Assembly (NCBI GenBank): GCA_013399305.1
Contig: VXAI01000472.1
Location: 39,432-103,431, forward strand
DNA length: 64,000 nt
Reading direction: 5' to 3'
Source of the DNA: Rostratula benghalensis
Lineage: Eukaryota; Chordata; Aves; Charadriiformes; Rostratulidae
A model generated the notes under the pieces. It was not told the DNA's origin and did no database searches. It saw only the letters and a list, made by a program, of their open reading frames with translations. Positions 39,028-53,100 of the stretch are shown here, in pieces. How positions within the stretch are numbered: position 1 is the first letter of the stretch; each line of letters starts with the position of its first letter. Made by a program: the position numbers and the translations under genes.

Positions 39028-40805
39028 ATCAGTTCCATGCACTACCTGTTTCCTCACCCTGCTACCCAAACCCAGTTCTTCCATCCTGAACCAATGCATG
39101 GCTCTGTTCCCACCAGCACCACTCCCAGAGGGTAACTCATCCCAAGACAGGAGAAGTTTTCTCCTGTGGAGCCACCAGCTCAGTTTTCCTGCTCATTTGA
39201 TGGATCAGCCCCAGCCACACAGATGTTCTTCAGCAGGAGACCAGCACCACCTTGCATCGCTGCAGTAACTCCTCATCTGGCTCGAGACCATCACACTTTC
39301 CCCTCTTTCCACCCTCTTCTGCCCCATTTCAATCTTCTCTCTCTTCTGACAGTTTTAAAAGAATTTTTCAAAAATCCTACTTTTCAAGACATGGCTGGTC
39401 TTGGAAATACACAAGAGATGCCCTTCTGTGGATTCAGAGTGGGAAATAACTCTGGATTTATGGTTTGTAGAAAGGTTCAAACAGAGTGAGCATTCTTCCT
39501 CACTTTTAATGCCTGGACAACAATCCTAACCGCAGACACCTCCGTGATGAAATCCAAGAGGCCCTGCCTTTTGGGGAATCAACAAGTGCACATCTGAGAA
39601 ACAGAATTCCCTGGAAAAATGCAAAAAAAAAAGAGATGGATTCTGAGATTCTTTTCCCGTAGGATTCTCCTGATTTCTTGAGAGGAAATTAGGATTGACC
39701 TTCATCACACAAATCCAATCGGGATCAGTTCTGAGCACTGAGAGTGCGAGAGAACAGCCGACCTGGGCAGCGACGGAGGGGCTGAGGGAAGTCCAGGGAA
39801 CTACACCCCATGGCCTGGATGTTCCACCTCCATTCAAATCGGGCACCAGAGGAGCCTGAAACTTCAGGAGGAGCCTCACCGCCCTGCGAGGCCCGGCTGC
39901 TTTTCAGCAATTAGGGCTGATGATCTATTCCAACCAGTGGTGCTCGATCAGTGCAAGGTGGTAACACCAGCTAATCCTGCTACACTCAGACAATGCTCCT
40001 CTTTCAACATCCTCGCTCCCCTTCCCCCCATGGAATGAGAACACTGAATCATTTACTGTCTAACAAAACCATAATTACTACAGTGGAGGAATTAAGGAAA
40101 ATGATCACGTAGTGCACAGCATCTCCCCAACAAAGCTTCCAAACACTTGACTGTATCAAGCAAAAGATTCAAATTTGAAAGCAGTTTGTACGTGCTTTTA
40201 AAAAACGATTGTATGCTTTTAAAAGAAAATACGCTGATGTTTCCAGCAGTTCTGCTAACACAGAATCCTGGAAACCAGCCTCAAAACACAGATAGCTACT
40301 CTCTTCAACAGCAAATATTGTAACAAGATTGTTACGAAAATAAGGAAATAAATTCTATTACCGCCATTGCGTTTGCTTTTCCGATCTCACCCCCACTAAT
40401 TACCTTGATGACTTCCCTTGCTTGCCTACTGCCCCGCTTCATCTCCAAGCACCTCCTACGGGCAGCGCCTCCCGGCTTATCATCCAGAACTCCCTCTGAC
40501 AGAACATGATTTTAATAAAGCCTAGCTTTGGATTTCCTGTCCTTGACCAGAAACAGGCACCAAACTGGAGATGTCGAAACCCAAAAGTGCAGCTTAAAGT
40601 CCAAAATGTTCTTTTGTTGCGTGCCACTTCTAGATAAGGTCTTTTGAGTGTGCTTGGAAGCACTAGGGGGACGTTTGGGAAATCCAAACTGAGGAAGGTA
40701 TGCACTTCAGCACTTCAGACTTGTCTCAGCCATGGCCAAGGCAGAAAACAGGTATTAAACCAATCAGTACAGCAGTTCCATAACAAATACTGTCACCACT
40801 CATTT
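39028..40805 (-). other. DIP2B intron 1, segment b
   Basis: About 1.8 kb; nothing recognisable. Confidence 0.7.
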
Positions 40806-40811
40806 ACTGGG

Positions 40812-41568
40812 ACATGGCCATCCCAGGCACAAACACGGGTTGGAGGTGGAGAATGGCTGGGGAGCAGCCCTGAGGAGAAGGACTTGGCAGTGATGGTGGA
40901 GGAGAAGCTCCACACGAGCCGGCAGTGAGCACTGGCAGCCCAGAAAGCCAACCCCATCCTGGGCTGCAGCAGCAGAAGGGTGGGCAGCAGGGCACGGGAG
41001 GGGATTCTCCCCCTCTGCTCTGCTCTGCTGAGACCCCACCTGCAGCTCNNNNNNNNNNNNNNNNNNNNNNNNNNNNNNNNNNNNNNNNNNNNNNNNNNNN
41101 NNNNNNNNNNNNNNNNNNNNNNNNNNNNNNNNNNNNNNNNNNNNNNNNNNNNNNNNNNNNNNNNNNNNNNNNNNNNNNNNNNNNNNNNNNNNNNNNNNNN
41201 NNNNNNNNNNNNNNNNNNNNNNNNNNNNNNNNNNNNNNNNNNNNNNNNNNNNNNNNNNNNNNNNNNNNNNNNNNNNNNNNNNNNNNNNNNNNNNNNNNNN
41301 NNNNNNNNNNNNNNNNNNNNNNNNNNNNNNNNNNNNNNNNNNNNNNNNNNNNNNNNNNNNNNNCAGCATGAAATTCTTTCCTGTGAGGCACTGACCCACG
41401 TTGCCCAGAGAAGCTGTGGCTGCCCCATCCCTGGAGGGGTTCAAGGCCAGGTTGGAGGGGGCTTGGAACCACCTGGGCTGGTGGGAGGTGTCCCTGCCCA
41501 GGGCAGGGGGTTGGAACTCCATGATCTTTAAGGTCCCTTCCAACTCTAACCATTCTGTGATTCTATTT
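40812..41568 (+). mobile_element. CR1 LINE fragment spanning an assembly gap
   Basis: Plus-oriented CR1 of the same subfamily as the inverted copy at 1497-2210, ending ATTCTGTGATTCTAT. The gap 41049-41363 (315 N) is internal. Left and right edges align to 1990 and 1695 of the other copy, so about 294 bases of CR1 are expected in the gap. Confidence 0.9.
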
Positions 41569-44500
41569 ATTAATTTTGTAGTTAGATATCATCCTCCATT
41601 TCCTGGAGGATCAGCAGCTTCTAAGACCCCCACACACCCCATGATGGTTTTACCAAGATTTAAAGCTGGGAGTCCTCAATCCCAGGCCTCAGCAACCCAA
41701 AACCCAACATTTAACCCTTTTATCGAAGGCCTTGTGTTCAGAGTGACTATACCTGCTCAATGGTCTTGCACTCCTAACACTCTTTGGCTACAACTTCAGC
41801 ACAAAACCGATGTTTGAAACAAGTTTAGACAATTGCCTCTTTCTGTTTGAGGCACACCGACCAGGCAGCTTCAAAGATTCCCTCCCCCTTCCTCCTGGTG
41901 AAGCTGTATATCAGGTTTCCTCCTTGAAGACAATACCAAGGTCTGCAAAGTGTACAGTCTTCCAGAAAAGAGTCACCCATTTCTTGAAAGAAATACAGCC
42001 TTACTCACTCCGTATGTCACACCCCCTTCTCCCCCCAAAACCGAACCAAACAAGTAAGGAAAACAAACAGAACAGGTTTGTGCTTTGCAGTTTCCCTTCA
42101 ACAGCACCATTCTGTTCCCATTAAGGCCGTGAATAGGCTACTGAAAAAAACCCCCAGTCTGACAAAGCCCTGTTTGTTGAGCACCAGCATTATACTGCTA
42201 CGGTGTCAGCGCTGAAAGTTCCACAGACAGATCAGCCCCCGATTAATTCACGCACAGGGTCCAAGTCTACTTGGCTCCAAGCACCAGGGGGGGACACCTC
42301 TCTGTTTCACAGTTTCAAAAATCTTTTCTAAAAGCCTATGAATGTTGCTGTATGAAATTAAAACGGTCCCAGTCTCAACATCTCTGATTTCCAAAGAGTG
42401 CCAGTCACGATGAGGTCTCCGTGGCATGGTCTCCCCTGCGTATATGGCCCCTGGCAGAGGTCTGGCTTGGTGGCATTTAAGGTCACAAGGTGCTCTTCAC
42501 CACCACTCTGTGCTTTGGTGTTATTTATATCTTAGGCCTTTTTATTTGTTGTTGTTTTACCTTTAACCAATAGGTCCCACTACTGAAACTGTACTAAAGA
42601 GTCTCTTTATCTCCCAGCAGCGTTTCAGATGATCCACTGTCCTCGACTCACCCGTCTGGGCCCGTGTGTTACGGGCAGTAATCTTGGATGCCATATGTGA
42701 CACATCACCAAACCGGGTGAGCCAAGGACAGAGTTCAGTTTTCTTTGTGTGCGTGGGCAGGGGGTGACCAAAGAAATGGAGGTGTCACCACATCAACGTC
42801 AGCCAAAGACCCTTTGTTCCCCAACCAACACATAGGGTAACTTCTCATTACCATTTCTGCTGAAAATGGCACTATCCAGGCTCAGCAAAATTAGTTCTCA
42901 AAGCCTTTGCAAGCCTGGGACACTGAAAAATGCCTGGAAGGTTACCACTGTAAATAAAAGAGCCTCTCACGGATGTACTACACTTGTGTTGATTTTTCTC
43001 TTTGCAGCAGACATGAGAACATCCTCACACGTGACTGCGTGCACGCTTTACACGGCACCAGCGTGACTCTGGTATTCTCAGTCCTTAGTTTCCAGGAAGG
43101 ACTTCCCCGGGGTAAAGTCACTCAAATGACCGTGAAGCCAAACTTCAAGCCAGACCTGGAGTTCACTGGTATCAAGAACTAAAAAGCCAGAGGTACTTTT
43201 GCCCTTCGGATCCTCCGCTGTGCCGAGGGGACACGTGAGGTACGTGTGCATCAGCAACTCAAATCACACTATCGATGCGTGGGTAGCATCTACCTTTACA
43301 AAAGGTCCAATGTTTTCAAGAAGGCTCCAAAAATCTCTTGAAGATAACCCCTTAAAACACATCACTAGATCCTGTTAACCCTGCTAACCCTACTAAATAC
43401 AGGCTCTGCTCACTGCCTCTAAGGAACATCTGCAAAATACAACCACTGAAGTCAACTTCACACAAGACATTGTATAAATTTTCCATGTTACCCATAAAAC
43501 CAGCACATGCACATAAATAGCTTAATCTCTTCTACAAATAATAAATCTTGCATGAAACCCCCTCCCAAGGAAAAAAAAAACCAAAAAAAAAACCACACAA
43601 CAAACTTTTAAATAGCTACAGCTTGTCACCGGGGAAAAAATGCATTTTCCTTTCTGAATGCCATAAAGGGCACAAACCCCAGGCTTTGTCACAAATAGGG
43701 GTTTAGAAAAATCTATTCAAGAGAAACGTTTTCATCTATTTTTAATAAGCAGTCAATGAGAAGAATGTGAGTTTGGATGTAGGGGCAGTTAAGAGTGATT
43801 ATAATCCCGGTCCTGCATTAGAACAATGCACTGGGATGAGAAGCAGCAGAAAGTGTCACAGACACGTACCCCAGGAAGAGAAAAAAACCCCAGAAGAAGT
43901 GACTCTACCCCGAGTAACACTCTTTCCTGATTAACCTCCCGGTCACAGACCCTAGCAGAGATCTGCCTGTATTTCCTTCTCAGCACAAACGCAGAGACCA
44001 AGCCCTCCACCACCACCAGACTGAAACCAAAAGTTTCCCAGGAAATGACTAAACTTTACGCAGGAGTGATAACCCCGTGATTCAGCATTTGTTCAGTAGG
44101 CAGGTTCATCACTCTCTCCCTTAAGGTAAAAACTGAACGATGAGGGTGAGCACTGATGACCTTCTCCCGGGAGATGCCCGTCCAGCCCAACTGCAAAGGG
44201 TCACCCGCACGGAAACTCTTGGCCAGCCGTGGGCGGCGTGCACTTTCTCCAGGAGACAGGCGAGTTTCCAAATGAAATAATAAAAGGAATAAAACTAAAA
44301 CCCCAAACCGCGCAGGCACCCAAAGAGAACTCTCTCTCTTGCTGCAAAGTTCCTCAGGCTCAACGCAGAGAGCTGCCCACGATTGGAAAGCCAGATGAGA
44401 TCTTCCCTTGGGTTTACCAGGACCCTGCAGTAGACAGCGTTCGGTGAGGGGCTGGGGATGCGGTGACTGATGGAAGTCAGGCGTACAGAGCTGGTACCCC

Positions 44501-47500
44501 CTTCCCACAGCCATACCCAGTCCGATGTATTCAACAGAACCACAGGCCCTGGCATTTACTCTGCTCCCCGGTCCCGGGGGCAGACGGTCCCTCTTTGCCT
44601 CTCAGCTCCCCCGCACAGAAACCCAAGGGTATTTTCCCTGCCTTTTGCTCAGCAGCTGTCGTGGCTGCACAAACCAGCACAATGTTATGGCAGTGGATCC
44701 GCCTGGGATAAGATTAAAATAGAAGTTAGAAGGGGTTCTAATCCTGGGCACAATTCCTATTGCCTGCCTTTGCACAGCTCTCAGATGCCAACTTCTAATA
44801 ACTTTCTTGACACAGGCTTCAGTTTTTCTTTAGCATAAGCCAACCGCCGCGGGTACTCCTTGCTGGTGACTCTCCTGCAGGTCTGGTGCTACAGCTACAC
44901 CTGCCAAAGCATCCTGAACAGCAGTTTGGAGCTGCAGCCTGTTTCAGTCCAACTGTACCTGAAGTTACTTTTGTAATTAAATTCTACATTCTCGAATGAG
45001 AGAAGAAAGAAATTAAGAGCCAATTATTCCCCTATCTATTGATCAAACACAGCGCTGCTCACACCAAATATTCAGGTGTGGCAGAGTTACATGGCACTAA
45101 CCTAGCTGGTGTGTCATGCCACATGGGAGCACGATAATTAGGTATTTCCAGATGGGAAAAGTCTATTCCAAATCCTAATGGGATGAGCTCAATGATTATG
45201 CAGGATGGAACAAAGAGAGATGTCTTGATGAAAACATAAGCGCTTAAAAGATCACTCCCCGAAGAGGCAGTACCAAGTGTGTGCTCACAAGGATGTCACT
45301 CCCATTTCACACAAAAAAAAAAAAAAAAAAAAGAGCTGCAAAGAATGCGAGAACAAAACACATTGTTTTTCCCAAAGCACTGAAATCTGAAACACAAACC
45401 ACAGTTGTTTTACAGCATCAACAAGCGCTTCCTCTAGCGATAGTTACTATCAAACAGTGTTAGCCACCGGAGTAGGATTCCACTACTATAAAGTTAAACC
45501 AATACAATTATTCATTTTTCAGCTCAGCCTCAAATTAGTGTGCAACACCAGCCATTTGATTTGAGGAAACTCCCACCGGATTCCAGAAGTTTACCTGACA
45601 GACAGACTCTGTGTGCAGCGAGGAAACTGCTCTTGCTTTTGCTATTCCTTCCTTTTAAGCCTGACTCGTGGGAACCAAAGCATTTGGCCAAATAACCTCA
45701 AAAACCTGCTCTGCACGTGCCAACTTAAAACAACCCCCCTTTCCATCCCCAAAATGGTTCTACAAAACCAGAGCTATACCACAGTTAACGGGAGGCTGCC
45801 CCGTTGGAGCCACCCTTGCTGTGTATGAGCCCAGGAGTCCATAAGGGGCTCCTCGAGGCAGAGACCAGGCCCTCTTTTCTGCATCGAAGGGTACGACCCA
45901 CTCAAGTTGGTTACAAGCTTGGGAAACCAGAGCTAAATAGAAAGGGCAGAAGAAAAATGCACTGTACAGCATGGCACAAGGAGCAGATTTCAGGCCCTGA
46001 GCTCAGTACGGGCTGTGTTCAGCTCTCAGTTATGTTTACATCAGCAACCAGGGCTTCTTGAGGAATTTCACTGCTAAGGAAACCACGTTGGCACGTCACC
46101 AGCAAGCCCAAGAAAACCCATTATTCTGTCAGCTGCAGTGCTCTTGACAAGAAAGATCATGCGAGGAACGACTTCTGTTTGGGGCTAAGGGAGAGTCAAT
46201 GCCTGCTTCAGAACCACTTTGTTCAGAGCCTGCAGAGCAGGATGCGGTAAGATCCTTCGTATGGGAGAGCCTTTAAGCTGCGTGGAAGATGAAAATGATG
46301 GGCAGCAAAGAGGAGACCCCTCTGAGCACGGCTCGACCACCCAGCCACACTCTGCAAACCCACCACAAAGTTACTCAACTTGGCTGCTTCAAGGGAAAAC
46401 ACATCCCTCTCTCACCACCTAATTCTGCACACAACCAGCTCTTTAAAGAGAACAGCATTCAGTTTGGGGTACAGAGTGGCCCTGCTCTGCCTGCCTTTAA
46501 GCAGAATAAATCACGCTATTACCCCAAAGAGGAGGAAGGGTCAATCTCAGTTTTGCTGGCCTCCTTATGCAGGATATTTCTGTCGCTCCAGAACGGTGAG
46601 ATCCCAACATGGGGAATTTTTCTCACCTGGAATCAGTGCATCACCACTGCCATAATGTATTGGCACAAAACTGTCAGGACAAATACCTTTTCTCCACTGA
46701 CACCAGGGGACCTCAAACCTAACCAAACAGGCTTCAAAGTAAGACAAATCTTAGTCAACAAGCTATCTCTAAAACCACAATTGCAACTTACGGTGAAATT
46801 TTCCTACTGTGGCCTCTAAGGGTGCAATAGCTCCTTTTCCAATTTAAATAAACTGAATTCTCAAATGTCTTACTTGTAGAGGGAAGGAAGCACGAGAGAT
46901 CAGAAGGGTTATTTAAGAGCACACAGTCAGCAACTTGACAGAAAAAAAATGCCAACAAAACAAATGAAAGAGCTTACAAAAAAGAAAAAAGGAAAAGATT
47001 CTGCAGTTATAGATGTGGTTTAGTTTGAAAACTTAACTCTTTGACAGCAAATTAATAGGGGAGTTGTTTACAACACAATATGCTTCCCAAATACTGCGTG
47101 TTTATTGCCAAATTTGTCACTGCAATCTTGTTAAAAGCTGCTTCTGAGATCACATTTTCTTGTCAAACGCTCTCAAAACCAAGCTCTACGTGAGAGAATT
47201 TCTATCAATTTCACTGGTGAAATATAAAGCAGAAGAGGACAGCAGAGTAATCACAGCAAATGAGTCCCAAACAAGAATCCTCCCCGAGTGGGGAATTGAG
47301 GCCCTCGATAACGCAACGAAGAGGATGACACAGAGCCTCGGACAACAGCCCCTCTGTCTGCACCAGGGCTCCAACCTCCGCAGCGGGGCAGATGGGGAGG
47401 CTGAGAAAACATCTCTGGGTTGGGTCTACCTAGGCCAGGCTGTCTGTAAAGCTGGGTTAATATTCCCCATCGCCCCGAGACCCTGCCAGCGCTCGCTCCC

Positions 47501-49525
47501 TCTGCGAGGCAAGCTCTTCCCAGGAGGCTCCTCGCAAACGGGCTCTGGCGTGGCCCGATGGACACAGAGAGTTGGCTCCCTTCTGGAAAAGCAAAGCTAT
47601 CGCCACGAGACAGATTAAAGCCCAGTAATCTCCCTGAGAGAAGCCTCGGGAAGAACAAACTGGACGGCTTCCAACCCCACCGTCTCCGCTGTAGAGGACT
47701 GCGGAACAGGGACTGGCCCCAACACAGTGACAGTGGTGATGTTAGTGAGTCAGCCCGCCATACCACACACAAGAGCTGAATATCAACGAAAAAGGAAACC
47801 TGTTTTACATCTGGCTCCCGGTGTATCAGGACAGCAAGCAAACACTGCCCTGCTGGATAAGCAAACACCTCAATACAATCACTCTCTGAATTGTTCTGTG
47901 CAGTTTTGACTCTTCCACGCCCTGTTCCCAGAAAGGCCAGAGACATTTGATGCAGTGGAAATAAACGCATGGCGGTTTATTTATAATAAAAAGAGAAGAG
48001 AAACAAACATAGTCCTCCAGAAATGAGGCAGCTTTCAACAGATAAACAAAAAAACCCACTGTTGGTAAACTCAGCAATCAAGTATCAAAAGACAGAGTTA
48101 GCTGTAAACCAGTTCTTTTCAACAGGAGATCCACTGACCCAGCAAACACTACCCAACTGGAAAGGAACACCAACCACTACAACAACAAAAATGTCCTCTG
48201 TCAGACCACCACCTGCATTTCCCCCTTTTTGGGGTTGGTTTTGTTTTTTCCCCATCTTGAATCCCCAACACCAGATTTCAGGAGGCTCAAAGCGGGACTC
48301 GGTCACAGCTTGGGGAGAGCAACTGAAAAGCACAAACTTTCAAGAACAAAAAGATCAAGAACTTCAGGAGCACAAGGAGAACCAGCCCTGAGCCTCCCCC
48401 ACGCTCGTGGAAAGGGGGGAGGAAACTTGAACAAAACATCTTGAATTTGGAAGAGAACAGAACTTTTTTCTTGGCAACGGGTAAAAAAGTCATGGTGTAT
48501 GTGCGCTAACAAGCTGCAATCTCTCCCAGATCAAATTTATAATAAAAGAAGGGTCCAAAAGGATGAAATATCACTTACATAGACTTCTGAACACGTAACA
48601 AGCAGCAGAGTAAACAACCCCGTTTCAGCCCAAACCACGTGAAAGGAAGACGTCCCTGTCACCAGAGCACCCGTGCTGGCACTACTCCCTTGCACGACAG
48701 CAACCCAGGGCTGGAGCTGAGCGCAGAATTATTTCTGTCATGGCAAAACCCCTTGGAGATTCACAAGTCCAGCACCAGTTCCTCTCTCTGTATGGAGCAG
48801 AGAGAGCACAAGCAGCGGCCGAGCACACGTCGACGGGGGCTTCTCTGAAATCTTCTGCTCCCCACGGCACCACAGACTGCAGCAGGGGCTCCACTGGAGA
48901 CCAACTCAACAGACTGGTCTTTATGGGCAAAAAAACCCCAACCACTACTTGGGTGTGACATGGGATTTGCTTGGCTGGACCCTAGCTGGAGAAAAGGAAA
49001 AAACTGCTGGATCTATTTTCTGGTTAAGTTTATGGCAAAGTTACTTAGAGAACAGGATGAGCTTCTTAGAAGCATTGAAGTCACAAATCAAAATAAATAA
49101 AACCACTTTCCCTGTTGTAAGTTAATCAGAATGCTCTCTCAAGTTGTCCTCACATACACCACCGCAGGGAAGAAAGCCTGACAAATCTGCTAAAAGCTTT
49201 AAAAAGCCTAGATTAAATATTAATATTCTGAAAATGATGAATGCAGCACAAAAACATAAGTCTCCTTCACCACTCTAGTTCTGTAGAGCCCAGAACAGGA
49301 GATGAAAGATTTCTTACCCACAGGAATACCTAGGTGAAATTATGAATAAAACAGAAAAATACCCCAAGCTATAGCTGTACAGGTTGGGAACTGCAAGCTG
49401 TCTGAAGAAGCAACAGCCAGAAAAATGCCCTCACAGTAAACTAGTAACAACAGCTAATTGTTATAATGCCAGCTGACGAAAAGCAGAGAGAAAAGGTTTA
49501 TTAATGCTGCACTGGCCTCACAGTT
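41569..49525 (-). other. DIP2B intron 1, segment c
   Basis: About 8 kb without recognised transposable elements. It includes A-rich runs (43570-43592, 45310-45331). A minus-strand open frame of 239 codons at 47251-47970 matches no family I know. Confidence 0.68.
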
Positions 49526-49663
49526 AGAATCACAGAATCATTCAGGTTGGAAGAGACCCTTGCGGTCATCAAATCCAACCATCAGCCCCACTCTACCAAG
49601 TTCTTCCCTACACCAGATCCCCCAACACCACGTCTCAATGACTCTCCAACACGTCCAGGGATG
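49526..49663 (-). mobile_element. CR1 LINE 3'-end fragment
   Basis: Reverse-oriented CR1 3' end (AATCACAGAATCATTCAGG onward). It resembles the 3' part of the 3118-3710 copy. Confidence 0.85.
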
Positions 49664-49685
49664 TGCTCCAGTGTGACTCATTAGG

Positions 49686-50088
49686 GCAGAGATGGTGGAG
49701 GGGTTGGAGCATCTCCCTGGTGAGGAAAGGCTGAGAGAGCTGGGACTCTTGAGCCTGGAGAAGAGAAGGCTGAGGGGAGACCTTCTTCATGCTCCCAAGG
49801 GTCTGCAGGGTGGGGTGAAGGAGGATGGAGCTGGACTCTTCCCAGTGACAACAGGCACAAACTGGGACAGGGGAAGTTCCATCTCAACACAAGGAGGAAC
49901 TTGTCTGGGGTGAGGGTGGCAGAGGCTGCCCAGGGAGGGTGTGGAGTCCCCTTCTCTGGAGCCCTTCAAGCCCCACCTGGATGCAGCCCTGAGGGATGTG
50001 CTCTGGGAAACCCTGCTGCAGCAGGGGAGTTGGACTGGGTGAGCTCTGGATGTCCTTTCCAACTCGGACAATTCCCTGATTCTGTGGT
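49686..50088 (+). mobile_element. CR1 LINE fragment
   Basis: Plus-oriented CR1 that starts 22 bases after the preceding reverse copy and ends TTCCCTGATTCTGTGG. A C12 run (50092-50103) follows at once. Confidence 0.87.
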
Positions 50089-50103
50089 TATCCCCCCCCC
50101 CCC

Positions 50104-53100
50104 AGTCTACTTGCATCATCCTAGGTGTCAGTTCACCTAGTTAATTAGCCACACAATAGGAGACCCCCCACCCAGGAGCTTCCCCAGCCCTACCACCGGG
50201 GAGATGAGAATTTAACATTCCCTTTCCTTTCCACTACAGATGACCACCTAAAAAGTACTTACACATGAACCATCTGTTACTATTGGAGCCATAATCACGA
50301 GACAGCGACCATTTCAAAGAACACTAAAATGTTTTTAAAACCAATGTGTCAATGTAATATTATTAACAGGAAGCTGCTTGTATCTTTTTGATAAAATATT
50401 ATAGTCCCAGCAGGCTTCGCTTTCAACTACAAACATAATGGCCTTTTTGCAGCAATCTGAAGCACCACAATTTAGGGGGAAGAGGGGGAGCAGGAAGGGC
50501 TAAGGACGCGTTGACAGGAGTAATTTAAGACAAGACAGTCTGCCAAGAAAGAGAAACTAAAGAATTAGGCTCCAAAGAGAAAGCTTGCAATTAAGCAAAA
50601 ACTCTGAAAAAGGAAGAGTGTAGACAACAGGCATGGGTTTGGATTGCTGCCCTCCAATTTGCTCAGTAAGAGTTGTCTGCTGACTCCATATGTTTCATAT
50701 AAGTAAAATTCGTGCCATCCTACATAATAGTCTCTTAAGAGAAATGATGACGTTTGGGAAACAAAACCACTGCTTTTCTTCAGTATCCCTTGTACAACAG
50801 AATCATTTCTTCTTCAGCACTGGGTGTTCTAGAACCACAACACCACCCTGTACAAAAATATCAAAATAAAATAAATTCCTTGGGGCATCCTGGCTTTGCT
50901 CTTCCTACCAGATACGATGCTGATCTCCCTTTTCAATGACAGCCCATCTGGAGCATCCTCATAAGACACCTTGTAGGCTCTGGTACCTCAGACTCCATGC
51001 AAGAAGCTGCAGAGAGATGTTTGCTCTAATTCTGCTTTCTAATTTCTCCTGAACCCCAAAGTCACCCCCTTGGGTAGCTGGGTAGCTACCATCTCCATGA
51101 AAATACCCAAGCATACAGAAGCCACAAATGCAGGAGGTGCTCATGACTTAAAACCTTTATCACAGATCTCTGAAGTGCAATATCTCTATCAGTTGTGCTC
51201 TGCCCAGGTCTGATTGAATATTTCATGTTAAAAGCTCTAAAAGGAAAAAAAAAAAAAAAAAAAAGGAATATAACAAAACCCAACCCTAGCCCCGAAATGC
51301 AGCCTGCAGAAGTCAGCCACTCAACACAGCAGTACTGTACCTAGCAGTCCCGATGAGATTGGCAAAACAGCTATAAATCACCCCAAAACCTTCTTTTCAT
51401 GCAGAGGAAAGGGAAATGGCAGAGGAAGGCAGATTTGAGAATGAAAGTGTGCCCCATTCTAAGTTGCTTGATTGCGCTGGTTTAAAATTGACATTTATTT
51501 TGATGCTTGAGCTGGTCTCTCCTTTTCACAGCAACCTGAGAATGAGCAACTTCTCCTGGGTTCCTGATGGAACCTGCCATCAGGCAGTCAGACACCTTTC
51601 CCAGAGGCGAGGCAGCAGAGCCTGGCCACTGCAGACACGCCGAAGTCACGTACGGGCTCCGAGCAGTTCAATGAGAGACTGGTTTTGCAAGCGTTCTTGC
51701 ACAGAAGGTGCTTTCCTCATGGTTCAGTTTCAACAGAGAGGTTAAGTGCTGTGCTGACAGACCCACAGGATGGGAATCCTGAGAATTAAGCACAGGACCT
51801 TCACGTTCAAACGCCACAACCAGGGCCTAGAGAGCTAATGCAGACTGACATGCAAAAGTGTGCAATCATTTCCATGCGGCTGCCTTCATCTCTTTTACAC
51901 ACCAGGCCAAGAAAGCCCCTGGGGCTGTACTGGTGCCTACAAGGGTGCAGGTTTCCTTTAGGCTCTGACAAAGGCTGTAAGCCATTGGCAACCTGCCCCA
52001 GCCTCGCTGCCTTCTTCCTTTTCATGTGTGCCTCCATCCACAGGTAGCGCAGGGCGGCTTTGACTCTGCGCCCTGCACAATCCCAGGTACAGGGTATCAC
52101 AGGAAACCCAAGTCAGCTTTTCCCCTCCATGAGGTAACTCCCTGGAACAACCAGCACAGGCTTTTTCATTTACGTACCTCGCAGTATGTAACATTTAAAC
52201 AGCAGACAATCTGTTCAAAGCTCCAACGTTAACTGGTTTAGTGAGTTAAGAGAGATGCTGTCTGCAATTGCTTGGGGCAGAATGTGCTGAGGGAGCAGAA
52301 ATCTACCTTTCAACTAGGAATCTACGAACCAACTTCAAACAGGCCTTTTAGAACCATGGAAAGAGTCCAACAACTGCTTACTCCCAGGTGACAATAACTC
52401 TCGGAGACTCTTTGTCACACGTCACCCACAGAAAAGCGTAGCTATTCTTAAGTAGCTATTCTCCATAGTGGAATTCCAGAAAAAAAGCCACCCAACCCAG
52501 GTCTGGCATCCCAGATCTCTGCACTTCACTAGTTCCTTTCATTCTTCCTCTCCCAGACTGTTCTGCAGGCTGTCCTCTCACCGTGGCAGGCGTTCAACAG
52601 CAATGTTGTTTGTTTTTTCTAAGCTGTCAGCTCCTCAGCCCGGATCCCAAGGCAGACCCACGAGCAGAGGTACCCCCACAACCGAGGGGTTGTCACCTCA
52701 CACGGAGCGAAGGCAAGAGCAACAGAAAGCAGCAAACACGCTCAGAGCTGTGCTGTTGCCAGATCTTTCATAACCTGGAGCCAAACTCAATTCTAATAGA
52801 AGACTATTTACTCCTTCCCCAGTTCTCCACGCCAAGGCCTTCCTTTTATCCTTCTGCCCAAATAGTTCTGTCTCTGCTGGAAGAGGAGTGGGCCTGCAGT
52901 GCCGTACAACACCCCTGTGTCTTTCACACCATTTTGTTGTTTGCAGGAAGGTATCCTGCAATTTTAAACAAGAGAACATAAGAAGTAATTATTTATCTAA
53001 GAGAAGAGGCCAAGTTATGGCATCCCGCGTGGCACGGAGAACTTTGTCACCGTCATCTACCCTAGTTCATAACCTCTTCTGAAGTTATTTCAATCTCTAG

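Noticed and set aside
40800..41553. Open frames of about 250 codons on both strands
   Set aside because: They cross the 315-N gap inside a CR1 copy.
46289..46819. Plus-strand open frame of 176 codons
   Set aside because: No recognisable domain, no repeat relation and no splice or promoter context; most likely chance.
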